A DNA stretch of 64,000 bases from Chryseosolibacter sp049791675 (GCA_049791675.1 JBARAD010000141.1:1-64000); one strand, 5' to 3'; shown: positions 15,602 through 25,298, numbered from the stretch's first letter. A program made the numbers and translations. The notes: a model not told the origin generated them from the sequence alone.

Positions 15602-16132
15602 ATGGGAAAACCGATTGTGGGCATCATGGGCCCGGGCGAAAATGCCCGTCCTGAGGAAAATGAAATGGCTTTTGAGTTGGGGAAGGCGATCGCGCAACAG
15701 GGGTGGGTCCTGCTGACCGGGGGCAGAAGTTTCGGTATCATGGAAGCTGCCATGAAGGGGGCTCACGAAGCCAATGGTTTGACCATCGGAATTTTACCAA
15801 CTGACAATGCTGAGAATTCCTCCAATGACGCCGACATCAAGATCCTGACGGGCATGGGCAGCGGAAGAAATATCATCAACGTACTCTCCAGCCACGTTCT
15901 CGTGGTGATCGGTATGGCTGCCGGCACGGCTTCCGAAGTTGCCCTCGCCATTAAAGCCAACAAAAAGATCATTTTGCTTCACCAGGACGAAATCACCATT
16001 CGCTTCTTTAAGAATATCGGTACCTATAAAATTCTGGTGACCAATACCATCGAAGAGACGATGCGGATCATCAAAGATTACTTCCGTGTAAACTATCCCA
16101 CCTATTCAACGGAAGCCGAACCCGAGGGCTAA
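15602..16132 (+). CDS. LOG-like (SLOG/TIGR00725 family) Rossmann protein
   Basis: The 176-residue cytoplasmic protein has a nucleotide-binding Rossmann fold of the LOG/DprA-like SLOG superfamily. It shows GIMGPGENARPEE at the start, GGRSFGIMEAAMKGAHEANG at ~39-58, GMGSGRNIINV, and GMAAGTASEVALAI, the equivalent of the PGGxGTxxE motif of LOG lysine-decarboxylase-like phosphoribohydrolases. The catalytic Arg-Glu pair of true LOG enzymes is only partly matched, so the reaction is uncertain. It follows the DUF2007 gene by 49 bases and converges on the OmpA gene, two bases separating the stops. Confidence 0.8.
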   Translation: MGKPIVGIMGPGENARPEENEMAFELGKAIAQQGWVLLTGGRSFGIMEAAMKGAHEANGLTIGILPTDNAENSSNDADIKILTGMGSGRNIINVLSSHVLVVIGMAAGTASEVALAIKANKKIILLHQDEITIRFFKNIGTYKILVTNTIEETMRIIKDYFRVNYPTYSTEAEPEG

Positions 16133-16134
16133 GC

Positions 16135-17892
16135 TTATTTTTTCATGATCGTGAACTCAACCCTGCGGTTATTCGCACGGCCTTCATCTGAATCGTTTGT
16201 TTCTATCGGTTTCGCTTCACCATATCCATGCGCGGTCAGACGGAAGCTGTCAACACCCTGGCTGATAAGATAATTCACCACCGCCTCGGATCTGCCTTGC
16301 GACAGGGTCTGGTTGTAATCATCGGAGCCTTTGTTGTCCGTATGGCCGGAGATTTCAATCTCGACGGATCCATTTTGTTTCAGGAAATCCACCACCTTGT
16401 CAAGCTCGGGAAACGACTCGTTCTTAAGCGTAGTCCTGTCAAAATCAAAATAGATGTTTTTTAGCCGGACCGTCATCCCGACCTCGATAGGCTTTAGCAT
16501 CATATCTTTTGTAACGGGTGTCACCTCCCGGTCATTGATCCAGATGCTGTCGACGGAATTCAGGTACCCTTCGGCAGAAGCAGTGATGATATACCAACCG
16601 AGTTGTTCAATCTCCTGCTGGTAGGCCCCCTGTTGCGCATGGAGCTTCATGGACCTTCCTACGTTTCCTTTCAGGGCGACGTCCAGTTTGGCCGATATCC
16701 TCTTATTTGTTTTCTGATCATACACATTGCCATTCAGCACCAGCGGTTTTGCAACAGGTGTGAGCGGAAGATCGATGTGGATGGTGGTATCACTGTAGAT
16801 GAGGGGAATCTTCACGGATTCCGACACGGGTAAAAATCCTTCCAGGCTGGCGGTGACTGCGTAACTGCTAACCTCGGGAATTTTCGACTCAAATTTACCC
16901 GCAGCGTCCGAGCGCAGCTTCAGGGGATCGAGATCCACCAACCTGATTTCCACATTTGCCTGAAGGGGATCGTTCGTTCGCTGATTGTACACCGTGCCGG
17001 CCAGTGTAATGCCGAAGGTTTTCGGGACCAACATGTAGAGGTCCAGTTGTGCGCCCTCCAGGGCCTTGTTGGCGCGGCTGGTAAAAATATTTCCCTGGGT
17101 GTCAACGGTGAAATAAAAATCCAGGGCGCCGGTATTGATCGGCTTGCCCATGTTCACAGGCTCGGACCAGTTCATCCACGTATCGTCCAGCCTTGAGCAT
17201 TTGTAAATATCCACACCACCCTGTCTGCCGGGCGCCATCCGCGCGCTACCAAAGTACAAGGTCTCCTGATCCGGTCCGATAAAAGGTCCGACCTCGTCCA
17301 GGTTGGTGCTCAGATTCATTTTGACCGGCTGAGACCAGGAGCCATCGCCCTGCAGGTGACTTGCATAGAGATCGCTGATAGGGCTGTTTTCCTTCTCACT
17401 GAAGTACATGATAATATGCTTCCTGTCCGCAGACATCGTTGCACCATAGAAGCGACCCTGGTTCATTTTTTTGAAATCCTTTACGTCGAGTTCCGCCAGA
17501 CCTCCGTTGGGATTTGCAATGGAAAATCCTTTTTCGCCCTTACTCTTTCCGCCTTTAATAAAAATATTCCCGTCAGGGAGTATGGTAAATACCTGATTGG
17601 AAGGATGAATGTTGAAGGGAGACCTCAAATGTTCAGCAGGCGACCACGCGCCATTGCCGTCTTTTCTTGAAACCCAGATATCCTGCGTGTCATCTTTTCC
17701 GAAGGTATTTTCAGGATGGTTTTGTACGAAAAAATAAAGTGACTTGCCATCGGGGGAAACTACCGGCGCGGCTTCATGGCGGAAGGTGTTGACCGTCTTG
17801 TCCATTTTCACCAGTTCATACCTTGCGGATACTTCCTGGCCAAAAAGAACAAAATTAAAGGCTGTAAATAAGAGCGTTAAGAACAGTCTCAT
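16135..17892 (-). CDS. OmpA-family protein with PD40 repeats
   Basis: The 585-residue envelope protein starts with a signal peptide (MRLFLTLLFTAFNFVLFGQ). It then has WD40-like PD40 propeller repeats (APVVSPDGKSLYFFV, VGPFIGPDQETLYFGS) and two carboxypeptidase-regulatory-like segments (GTVYNQRTNDPLQANVEIRL, GNVYDQKTNKRISAKLDVAL). The OmpA peptidoglycan-binding domain is at ~475-585 (YFDFDRTTLKNESFPELDKVVDFL, then ISGHTDNKGSDDYNQTLSQGRSEAV and ENNRR-type RANNRRVEF). It probably links the outer membrane or a secretion machine to peptidoglycan. The same domain order occurs in PorE-type proteins of the type IX secretion system, but no other such gene is adjacent. Confidence 0.85.
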   Translation of the reverse strand: MRLFLTLLFTAFNFVLFGQEVSARYELVKMDKTVNTFRHEAAPVVSPDGKSLYFFVQNHPENTFGKDDTQDIWVSRKDGNGAWSPAEHLRSPFNIHPSNQVFTILPDGNIFIKGGKSKGEKGFSIANPNGGLAELDVKDFKKMNQGRFYGATMSADRKHIIMYFSEKENSPISDLYASHLQGDGSWSQPVKMNLSTNLDEVGPFIGPDQETLYFGSARMAPGRQGGVDIYKCSRLDDTWMNWSEPVNMGKPINTGALDFYFTVDTQGNIFTSRANKALEGAQLDLYMLVPKTFGITLAGTVYNQRTNDPLQANVEIRLVDLDPLKLRSDAAGKFESKIPEVSSYAVTASLEGFLPVSESVKIPLIYSDTTIHIDLPLTPVAKPLVLNGNVYDQKTNKRISAKLDVALKGNVGRSMKLHAQQGAYQQEIEQLGWYIITASAEGYLNSVDSIWINDREVTPVTKDMMLKPIEVGMTVRLKNIYFDFDRTTLKNESFPELDKVVDFLKQNGSVEIEISGHTDNKGSDDYNQTLSQGRSEAVVNYLISQGVDSFRLTAHGYGEAKPIETNDSDEGRANNRRVEFTIMKK

Positions 17893-17980
17893 CGTAGTGG
17901 GTTGATTACTTAAAAAACAGACTTCACAATACTATGTATCCCCTGAATGGGGAAACTGTAACTTCCATTTATCGTACGAA

Positions 17981-18418
17981 TCAGCGGAAAAGGAGGAATT
18001 CCCTGCCGCTGATAGATATTGTGAGAACGATGATGACCAGCGCAATCAGATTAAAAATAAACATCCTTTTATGTTTTGCCTGGCTATCGGTCATTTTTTT
18101 GGAGGTGGTTCTCGCCAGTGTGATGAAAACAATGGCGATGAGCATGGCGGTATTGTGTTCGACAAGCCAGTAGCGCGTTGCAGCATCCTTCATGGCTTCG
18201 CCCGAAAATTGCACCGCAGGGCTGACAAGAAATAATATCAGACCAAGTAAAAGCTGCAGGTGGGTCGCGATAAAAAGAAACAAACTGAGTTTGTTGTCGC
18301 CATTGGTATAGGGTTTCCTGTTTACCATACCCATCAGGGAGGTGATGATCACCACAACAAGGAGGATCAGGATGATGTATCGCAGGTAAGAGTGGGTAAA
18401 GAGTAATCCGTTATACAT
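17981..18418 (-). CDS. Small four-helix membrane protein (cytochrome b-like)
   Basis: The 145 residues contain four membrane helices: ~10-30, 44-64, 87-105 and 120-136. Histidines lie near membrane ends (HSYLRYIILIL, FIATHLQLLLGLILFL, VEHNTAMLIAIVF, KHKRMFIF). Spaced histidines in a four-helix bundle suggest haem binding, as in proteins often labelled cytochrome B-like in Bacteroidota, but no signature is decisive. It is monocistronic. A TAATTTCG element, one mismatch from TAnnTTTG, precedes the start on the minus strand. Confidence 0.65.
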   Translation of the reverse strand: MYNGLLFTHSYLRYIILILLVVVIITSLMGMVNRKPYTNGDNKLSLFLFIATHLQLLLGLILFLVSPAVQFSGEAMKDAATRYWLVEHNTAMLIAIVFITLARTTSKKMTDSQAKHKRMFIFNLIALVIIVLTISISGREFLLFR

Positions 18419-18721
18419 GTCTTTGATTTAGCGTCGAAATTAGCACTCCGGCGCGAAACTTCCGAACTTTCGTAGCGTCCATTTCGGGGGGCGACGTGTT
18501 TAAAGGGAAAACCTTCCGCTAAATCATGTACCTTCAGACTAAAAAGTGCTGGAAATGATGCGATTTCACACAATCAACAGGCTTTCTGACGGGATGGGCC
18601 CTCTTTTATAAACCTGAATTCACTATTTTTAGCCAAATCATTTATGACCCAAAAATTCATTTTTTCACGGGCATCTTATGAATTAAAAATTTCCGGATAA
18701 TTGCAGCTAAATAACATAACC
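18419..18721. other. Divergent intergenic region
   Basis: About 300 bases lie between the small membrane protein (minus) and the sugar dehydrogenase (plus). Besides the weak minus-strand TAATTTCG element at ~18430-18440 and an A/T-rich stretch before 18722 I see no repeats or RNA-like structure. Short frames present here show no coding character. Confidence 0.5.
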
Positions 18722-19888
18722 ATGAACAAACTTTCCTATTGTCTTCTTTTGCTTTTACTGATGGCCTTCGCATGCTCCGAAAAGGAAAACGGAGTGGATG
18801 AGGCCGATGATGCGGAAGCGTATACCGGTAAAACTTATCAATCAGAAAAATTAACCTATGGTGTGGATACCATCAGCGACAAGCTGACAAACCCGTGGGC
18901 CATCGAATTTCTGCCCGATGGCAGGATGCTCGTCACGGAACGCGCAGGCGAAGTACTGATCTTCCAGGACGGCAAGCTTCTGGAAGAGAAGATCCAGATC
19001 CCGGATGTTTTCGTTAAGGGCCAGGGCGGACTATTGGATATCACCCTTCACCCTGATTACAAGGAAAACGGGTGGATTTATATAAGTTATGCCAAAAAAG
19101 GTGAAGGCGGTGGCGGCACCGTTATTGCGCGGACAAAACTTGAAGGAAACAAATTCACCCAGCTGGAGGAACTGTTTGCAGCACAACCGCTCTCCGAATC
19201 TGAAGTTCACTTTGGATCCAGGATCGTTTTTGATGGTAACGGGTATATGTTCTTTTCTTCCGGGGAACGCGGAACGAAAGAAAATGCACAAAATCTCGGA
19301 AACCACCTGGGCAAGATCCTCAGACTCCACGAGGATGGTAAAGTACCCAATGATAATCCTTTTGTAGGCCAGCAGGGGGCAAAGCCGGAGATCTGGAGTT
19401 ACGGACACCGCAATCCTCAGGGACTTGTCTACGACGCGAACACCAAGACTTTATGGGATGTTGAACACGGCCCTAAAGGTGGGGATGAGTTGAATAAAGT
19501 CGAGAAGGGCAAGAATTACGGATGGCCTGTGATTACGTACGGTATCAACTATGACGGTACCCCGATTACGGATAAGACGGCACAGGAGGGCATGGAACAA
19601 CCTGTTACTTACTGGGTGCCCTCCATCGGACCCTGCGGTATGACACAAGTGAAAGGCGATAAATATCCGGGATGGAAAGACAACTTCCTGGTAGGTGCGC
19701 TTGCGTTCCAACATGTCGCGCGTGTTGACGTTTCCGATGGTAAATATGTAGGCCAGGAAAAGCTCATTGATAAAATAGGCCGTGTGCGGGCAGTGGAAGA
19801 AAGTCCGGATGGATATGTTTATGTCGTCACCGAAGGACCAGGCATGCTGTTGAGACTGGTTCCCGTCAACGGCGAAGCAGGAAAATAG
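18722..19888 (+). CDS. PQQ-dependent sugar (aldose) dehydrogenase family lipoprotein
   Basis: Its 388 residues from the ATG at 18722 carry a lipoprotein signal with lipobox MAFAC (cysteine ~18). The body is a six-bladed beta-propeller of the soluble glucose/sorbosone dehydrogenase type. It shows NPWAIEFLPDGRMLVTERAGEVLIF, GGLLDITLHPDY, SYGHRNPQGLVYD, and WDVEHGPKGGDELNKVEKGKNYGWP, the metal/PQQ region. The family oxidises aldoses in the periplasm and needs PQQ, calcium and an electron acceptor. No PQQ biosynthesis genes are in the window. An alternative start seven codons upstream would spoil the signal peptide. A strong bidirectional terminator follows. Confidence 0.88.
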   Translation: MNKLSYCLLLLLLMAFACSEKENGVDEADDAEAYTGKTYQSEKLTYGVDTISDKLTNPWAIEFLPDGRMLVTERAGEVLIFQDGKLLEEKIQIPDVFVKGQGGLLDITLHPDYKENGWIYISYAKKGEGGGGTVIARTKLEGNKFTQLEELFAAQPLSESEVHFGSRIVFDGNGYMFFSSGERGTKENAQNLGNHLGKILRLHEDGKVPNDNPFVGQQGAKPEIWSYGHRNPQGLVYDANTKTLWDVEHGPKGGDELNKVEKGKNYGWPVITYGINYDGTPITDKTAQEGMEQPVTYWVPSIGPCGMTQVKGDKYPGWKDNFLVGALAFQHVARVDVSDGKYVGQEKLIDKIGRVRAVEESPDGYVYVVTEGPGMLLRLVPVNGEAGK

Positions 19889-19910
19889 TTTTAGAAGTGT
19901 ATCAGTAAAT

Positions 19911-19944
19911 AAGAAAACAGGATGCGCGAGCGTCCTGTTTTCTT
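19911..19944. terminator. Bidirectional intrinsic terminator
   Basis: AAGAAAACAGGA (19911-19922) pairs with TCCTGTTTTCTT (19933-19944), a perfect 12-base stem with a ten-base loop and T-rich flanks on both strands. It lies between the convergent sugar dehydrogenase and TPR-CHAT genes and serves both. Confidence 0.85.
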
Positions 19945-19964
19945 ATTTTGACAAAACCAACAAC

Positions 19965-22844
19965 CTACTGCCCCATCATCACAAACGCGCCCCAATAATA
20001 GGGCTCCCTGTATTTCGTCATCAATTGGAGCTGGGCTTGCTTGAAAGCTTTTTGTTTATTTCGAAGCTTGATCCAGTTAGCGTAAAAACTCTTCATCAGT
20101 TGTTGCGTTGCCGTATCGTCTACTTTCCACAAGCTCATGATGAGGGCATCGGCGCCGGCCACCAGGAACGCACGCTGCAGGCCATACACGCCTTCTCCAG
20201 CTTTTACTTCACCGAGTCCTGTTTCGCATGCGCTTAACACAATGAGTTGGGTCCCCTCCAGGTTGAGGTTCATGGCCTCATAAGCAGTAAGGATACCGTT
20301 GTCGTTGCTCGCAAGATTGGGTGCGGCGGCGCCGCTCACTGTTTTGGCCGCCCCTGCAAGCATGAGGCCCGATCGCAGGAGGGGATTATCGTTTGCATTC
20401 TCCAGGTTGATTCCAAAGGCTGCGCCAGCCGTCTCGACATCTTCAAGGAAATAGCCGTGGGTGGCAATGTGCAGGAGCTCGGGCGCCTTAACCGATTTCA
20501 ATTTCCCCTCGGTGGCCTTGTCTTGTGTAAGCACATTGAGCTGATAACCAGCAGTCTTTAAAACACCGGCGATGCCGTCGATCTCAATCTTCGTCCCGGG
20601 AAGTGGTGTCAGGGCAGGGCCTTCATAATCCGGGAATCCAAGCAAGGTAGCATTTTTTGCCGGCGCTACTGTCTTTCGGTTTTTCAGGGCAATCAGGTCT
20701 TTTGAATTCCCCAGGATGGTGAGGTCATAACGGTTGATCACAAAATCGGCACCTGGCTTTTTCAGGGTGTTTAAATTGATCTGATTATAGACGCCATCAG
20801 GCGAAAAGTAGATCACTTTTTTATTCTGGAGTTCGGTCTCGATCGCCGACCAGTATTGATCGTAGGAATAGCCATCCTCGATTTTCTGCTGTATTGCGTT
20901 GCGGTAAAATTTTGCATAACGCGTTTCGAGGTGCTGGCCGTTTTCCAGAACCTTCATGAGCGGAATTTGCTGACCTTTCTTCAGGATCAGCGCAATGTAT
21001 CTGGCGTCGTGGGTAAACACCTGATCAAATTTTCTTAACCGGATGATCTCGACAACGGCTTCATTTTCTCCCAGCAGGTCTCTGATCTGTGCATGGCTGA
21101 TCCTTGCGGCGTTATAGCCTTCGGAGAAATCACGCGACCTTTCAGACAGCTTTTTCTCCATCGCATTGGTGGCGCGTTCGATGGAATCAAGGTTGATCTT
21201 CTGCGCTTTCAGTTCATTTTTCGAATATGCATATAGCCTGGCGAGTTGTTCCTTCTGGTCCATCCACGTCATGTAATCTTTTATCATCAACCCATCGCCG
21301 CTGCTGAAAATACTTTGTTTCACCTTGTTGGTGGAATTCAGTAACAAAGCCTTTGTGGCGATCTGGTAATCGAACAGATCTTTGACAAGATCCGGAATCG
21401 CGGGACTGGCCTCCAGCGCGAAGTTGTAAAAGCGCTGGAAACGGGGAGAGAGTATTTCCCAATATTTTGTTTTCTCCGCCTCGCTCATCGGAGGGAAGTA
21501 GGTATTGATAAACTCGAGCGACTTCCCCATCAGCTCCCGGTAAAGTCCGTATGCTTTGGCGGCGTCGTTATTCTTCCAGTGGAAGATGGCGAGGTCTTCC
21601 TGGGATTGAACGTAATGCGGGTGATTCTTGCCAAGCGTTTTCTCGCGGATGACGAGTGCTTTTTCCAGCAATGGAAGTGCGTCGGGATACCTTGCCTTGA
21701 TGCGGTAAAAGTTTCCGAGATCGCTGATGACTTTCGCATAGGCAGGTGCTTCCTCGCCGAAGTTGCTTTTGTAAATGGCAGCCGCATTCTTAAGAAGGCC
21801 CTCTACTTTGTCTTCCTTTTTCATCGACATATACAACGCAGCCTGGTTGCCAAGCATGCTGGCATAGTCGGGATTCGTTTTCCCCAAACGGGTTTCCATG
21901 CCGAGATAGATCGATTCTGCCTCGGAATATTTTCCCATTTGCTGATACAGCAGGGCAAGGTTGGAGAGGAACTTCAGGTGATTCTTGGATTTCTTACTTT
22001 GCAATCTTTCCGCCACATCGATCGCTTCTTTCAGGGCGTTCTCCGCCGCTTCGAAACGCCCGATCGCCTGAAACAGCATGGCCTGGTTATTCAGCACGAT
22101 GCTATAGGGCATGGATGATTTCAACTGATTGCCTGCAATGATCGACAAAGCCGAGGCCAGTGTTTTTTCGCATTCATTATACCGGCCCTGATTGTAATGC
22201 AAGACGCCCATGTTGTTGAGCGAGGATGCAATTCCGATGTCGTCCTCTCCGAACATGCGCTTGCGCAGATCCAGGGCGCCCGTTGTGTATCCTTCTGCCT
22301 GTGTGAACCTTCCCATCGTGGCGTACAATAACCCCTGACTGGAAATTGTTTTCAGGTACCCCAGGTCCTCCGTGAGGTCGGATTCTTCATACATTTGTTT
22401 CGCCGCTGAGAAACGTTTTTCTGCAACCGCAAAATTTCCGGAGCCGTAAGCCAATTCACCGGATTCACGCTGGAAGCGTGCGCGCTCTTCATCGGTAAAT
22501 TCGGTGTTGTTGTAATACGAACTTCCCAGATTTATCAGCGATGATGCCTTCGCCATACGTTCGCCTTTTTCCTTCACGTCAAACAGACCCGCATTATCGC
22601 TGATGAGGATGGCGTAATCAAAATCGGTCGAATCAAATTCTGCCCTTGCCTTCTCCATATTCTTCAAAAGTGAGCCTGTCGCTTTGTTGAGGTTCTCTTT
22701 TGTGGCGAGCATTCGCGCCTTGTTGTTTGCTGCGTCTTTAAGATCTCTTAAAAACTGGGCGTTGAGTTGAAAGGAGAGGATGCATACCAGCATCACACTG
22801 GCCAGTGCACGAGACATAGGGGTAATCATATAACGACGATGCAT
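19965..22844 (-). CDS. Exported TPR-repeat protein with C-terminal CHAT protease domain
   Basis: It has 959 residues from the ATG at 22844; the longer frame opens with TTG. A signal peptide ends near FQLNAQ. Residues ~70-450 are tetratricopeptide repeats, for example IASSLNNMGVLHYNQGRYNECEKTLASAL and AKVISDLGNFYRIKARYPDALPLLEKAL. The C-terminal ~300 residues form a CHAT caspase-like domain. The catalytic pair is present: H796 in HIATHGYF and C873 in LSACETGLG, followed by GVYGLQRAFLVAGADALIMSLWKVDD. CHAT proteases cleave partner proteins, but the target is unknown. Export makes an intracellular defence role less likely. It follows the isomerase-like gene by ten bases. Confidence 0.87.
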   Translation of the reverse strand: MHRRYMITPMSRALASVMLVCILSFQLNAQFLRDLKDAANNKARMLATKENLNKATGSLLKNMEKARAEFDSTDFDYAILISDNAGLFDVKEKGERMAKASSLINLGSSYYNNTEFTDEERARFQRESGELAYGSGNFAVAEKRFSAAKQMYEESDLTEDLGYLKTISSQGLLYATMGRFTQAEGYTTGALDLRKRMFGEDDIGIASSLNNMGVLHYNQGRYNECEKTLASALSIIAGNQLKSSMPYSIVLNNQAMLFQAIGRFEAAENALKEAIDVAERLQSKKSKNHLKFLSNLALLYQQMGKYSEAESIYLGMETRLGKTNPDYASMLGNQAALYMSMKKEDKVEGLLKNAAAIYKSNFGEEAPAYAKVISDLGNFYRIKARYPDALPLLEKALVIREKTLGKNHPHYVQSQEDLAIFHWKNNDAAKAYGLYRELMGKSLEFINTYFPPMSEAEKTKYWEILSPRFQRFYNFALEASPAIPDLVKDLFDYQIATKALLLNSTNKVKQSIFSSGDGLMIKDYMTWMDQKEQLARLYAYSKNELKAQKINLDSIERATNAMEKKLSERSRDFSEGYNAARISHAQIRDLLGENEAVVEIIRLRKFDQVFTHDARYIALILKKGQQIPLMKVLENGQHLETRYAKFYRNAIQQKIEDGYSYDQYWSAIETELQNKKVIYFSPDGVYNQINLNTLKKPGADFVINRYDLTILGNSKDLIALKNRKTVAPAKNATLLGFPDYEGPALTPLPGTKIEIDGIAGVLKTAGYQLNVLTQDKATEGKLKSVKAPELLHIATHGYFLEDVETAGAAFGINLENANDNPLLRSGLMLAGAAKTVSGAAAPNLASNDNGILTAYEAMNLNLEGTQLIVLSACETGLGEVKAGEGVYGLQRAFLVAGADALIMSLWKVDDTATQQLMKSFYANWIKLRNKQKAFKQAQLQLMTKYREPYYWGAFVMMGQ

Positions 22845-22854
22845 TGGTAGTTGA

Positions 22855-23772
22855 TCAAACAATATCGCATTCGCGGTAGGCCCTGATCAGTGCCAGTTCG
22901 CCTTCTTTTCCTGGCTTGGCGTTGCCGTGCTCCATACCCCAGACGCCGCGGTAACCTTTGTCGTATACGTGTTTGAAAATGTTTTTATAATTGATTTCTC
23001 CCGTTGTCGGTTCTTTGCGACCCGGGTTGTCGCCGATCTGGAAGTAAGCGATTTCGTCCCAGCACATATCGATGTTGGGGATCAGATGCCCTTCATTCCG
23101 CTGCATGTGGTATATATCGTACAGTATTTTGCAGGAAGGACTGTTTACTGCCTTGCATAGTGCGTACGTCTGATCGGAATGGCGCATAAAGAGGTCGGGT
23201 GTGTCGCTGAGCGGTTCGAGGACCATGATCAGCCCGTGCGGTTCAAAAATTTCTGCTCCGCGTCTCAGGGCGTCAACGACATTCGATGTTTGAATCCCCA
23301 TGGGCAGGCTGCGGTCAAAAAATCCGGGAACCACTGTCATCCATTTGGCATTGACGCGTTTGGCGGTTTCCAGGCACTTTTTGCACGTGTTGACAAATGT
23401 ATCCTTGAACTCCTGTTTGCCCGTGGCGAGTGATGTCTTCCAGTTGTCGCCTCCGTCTACAACAAACACGCCCATGGTCATGCCAAGGCGGGCGAGTTCG
23501 TTTCCTATCTTTTCCTGTTCTTCGACTGACCGTCCCAGGAGTCCATTGTCTTCAATAGCCCGGAAGCCCTGGTCGTGCATGAATTTGATCTGGTCGACAA
23601 AATTTTTTCCAGCGTGGTTGGCGAACGTTCCCTGGTGGGGAGCAAAATTCAGCTTAAAAGCTTTTTCTGCAGACGACATACGCTCATCTTTCATTTTGCC
23701 AACGGAGTGGCTCAGGGGTATCGCCGAGGCTGCAACGGCCATTCCGTTGCGGAGGAAATTTCTTCTTTTCAT
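22855..23772 (-). CDS. Sugar phosphate isomerase/epimerase-like TIM-barrel protein, exported
   Basis: I start at the ATG at 23772, giving 305 residues. The N-terminus is a Tat-like signal (MKRRNFLRNGMAVAASAIPLS). The body is an AP-endonuclease-2-type TIM barrel as in hydroxypyruvate isomerase and xylose-isomerase-like enzymes. Metal-ligand candidates are E in IMVLEPLSD, D/H in ILYDIYHMQRNEG and E/H in VWGMEHGN. The longer upstream frame has no export signal and is unlikely. The gene lies just ahead of the TPR-CHAT gene with ten bases between, so they are probably co-transcribed, though a functional link is not obvious. The substrate is unknown. Confidence 0.82.
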   Translation of the reverse strand: MKRRNFLRNGMAVAASAIPLSHSVGKMKDERMSSAEKAFKLNFAPHQGTFANHAGKNFVDQIKFMHDQGFRAIEDNGLLGRSVEEQEKIGNELARLGMTMGVFVVDGGDNWKTSLATGKQEFKDTFVNTCKKCLETAKRVNAKWMTVVPGFFDRSLPMGIQTSNVVDALRRGAEIFEPHGLIMVLEPLSDTPDLFMRHSDQTYALCKAVNSPSCKILYDIYHMQRNEGHLIPNIDMCWDEIAYFQIGDNPGRKEPTTGEINYKNIFKHVYDKGYRGVWGMEHGNAKPGKEGELALIRAYRECDIV

Positions 23773-24055
23773 GACAATGGTTTTATGGTTGTGAAAAAAT
23801 ACCTTCCATGCCGTTGATGGAAACTGTGATACGGCATACATGCAGACCGGCCCGGAAGTTCAAATATCGAATGCTTGCACAGGGTCATTTCTTCAGGACG
23901 GGTTACACATCGGATTACTCAGCAGCAATTTAGACCATCCAAGTTAAAAACATTTTTTAAAAAACTTTTCATTGCCGCTTCCTTATTTCCGGCCAATAAG
24001 ACCGACAATCCTGGCCTGATCACGGCCCTGGCGGGTTTGGTTTTCGGTAATACTT

Positions 24056-24084
24056 TTTGCTTTCTCCTGAATATTGCACCTTTG
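24056..24084 (+). promoter_or_regulatory. Candidate promoter of the rRNA methyltransferase gene
   Basis: TTTG (24056-24059) and CACCTTTG (24077-24084) are separated by 17 bases, close to the Bacteroidota -33 TTTG / -7 TAnnTTTG pattern with one mismatch in the -7 box. The ATG follows 17 bases later, leaving a very short leader. Confidence 0.5.
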
Positions 24085-24101
24085 CGGTTTAAACACCTTT
24101 C

Positions 24102-25298
24102 ATGAGACTTCATCGCAGTACTTCCGAGGCAGTAGTAGAATCTTTACGGTTGATCTTTGAGGAGAACCGCTACGCCGACAAGGTGATTGAAAAGGTGCTG
24201 AAGCAAAATCCGCGCTGGGGTTCGCGCGACAGGCGGTTTATTGCCGAAACAACGTATGATATTGTACGGTGGTACCGGTGGTTTCGCGAGCTGACGCAGG
24301 CGAAAGGGACCGATTTCTGGAAACTCCTGGCTGCCTGGTGTATCCTGAGTGATGTTGACCTTCCGGCATGGGATGAATTCAAAGGCGTCTCTCCCAAGGA
24401 AGTGCGTGAGCGGGAAAAAAGAACCGTATACAGCCGCAAGATCAGGGAGTCCATTCCGGACTGGCTGGATACTTTGGGTGAATCGGAACTGGGAAAGGAA
24501 AAGTGGGAGGCTGAATTGTCCGCCCTCAATGAAGAAGCGTCGGTCGTGCTTCGCACCAATACGCTGAAGATGAAGCGGGAAGATCTGCAGCGGAGTCTTC
24601 AGGATGAAACCATCGAAACATTTCCCCTGCCTGAATATCCTGACGCACTTGTGCTGGAGGAAAGACAGAACGTGTTTACATCAGCTGCGTTTAAGGAAGG
24701 ATTGTTTGAAGTTCAGGATGCGGGATCGCAGGCCATTTCGCCTTACCTTCAGACCAGCGCCGGCATGCGCGTAATCGATGCGTGTGCAGGTGCGGGAGGA
24801 AAAACCCTGCACCTCGCGGCGCTGATGAATAACAAAGGGAAAATTGTGGCGCTGGACACGGAAGCGTGGAAGCTGGAAGAGCTTCAGAAACGCGCACGCA
24901 GGGCAGGCGTTAGCAATATGGAGACGCGTGTGATCGAATCCGGAAAGACAATTAAGCGGTTGGCTGCCACTGCCGATCGCTTGTTACTGGATGTTCCGTG
25001 TTCCGGTATTGGCGTCCTCAAAAGAAACCCGGATGCGAAATGGAAACTGTCTCTGGAATTTGTCGAGAAGATCAGGGAACTGCAGCAACATATTCTCCAG
25101 GATTACTGCGACATGCTTAAACCCGGAGGTTTGATGGTGTATTCTACCTGCAGCATTCTTCCTTCAGAGAACGAACAACAGGTGGAAAGGTTCATCGCCG
25201 AGAAGAAAGGAGCCTTTGAACTGATCGAAGACAAACACATCTATCCGTCCGAAGGCTTCGACGGATTTTATATGGCGCTCATCAGAAAGAACGCGTGA
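24102..25298 (+). CDS. RsmB/RsmF-type 16S rRNA (cytosine-C5) methyltransferase
   Basis: Its 398 residues are of the NOL1/NOP2/Sun family, which methylates cytosines in rRNA with S-adenosylmethionine. An N-terminal helical NusB-like region (~1-120) is followed by a short PUA-like linker and the methyltransferase domain. The domain shows the SAM motif VIDACAGAGGKTLHLAALM, the catalytic-loop motif LLDVPCSGIGVLKRNPDAKW and the nucleophile-bearing VYSTCSILPSENEQQVERF. Both family cysteines (PC and TC) are present. The N-terminal helical domain favours RsmB over RsmF. It is monocistronic, with a promoter candidate immediately upstream. Confidence 0.88.
   Translation: MRLHRSTSEAVVESLRLIFEENRYADKVIEKVLKQNPRWGSRDRRFIAETTYDIVRWYRWFRELTQAKGTDFWKLLAAWCILSDVDLPAWDEFKGVSPKEVREREKRTVYSRKIRESIPDWLDTLGESELGKEKWEAELSALNEEASVVLRTNTLKMKREDLQRSLQDETIETFPLPEYPDALVLEERQNVFTSAAFKEGLFEVQDAGSQAISPYLQTSAGMRVIDACAGAGGKTLHLAALMNNKGKIVALDTEAWKLEELQKRARRAGVSNMETRVIESGKTIKRLAATADRLLLDVPCSGIGVLKRNPDAKWKLSLEFVEKIRELQQHILQDYCDMLKPGGLMVYSTCSILPSENEQQVERFIAEKKGAFELIEDKHIYPSEGFDGFYMALIRKNA

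Noticed and set aside
23875..24105. 76-codon frame before the rRNA methyltransferase
   Set aside because: Overlaps the promoter candidate and the methyltransferase start, with no domain or signal; looks non-coding.
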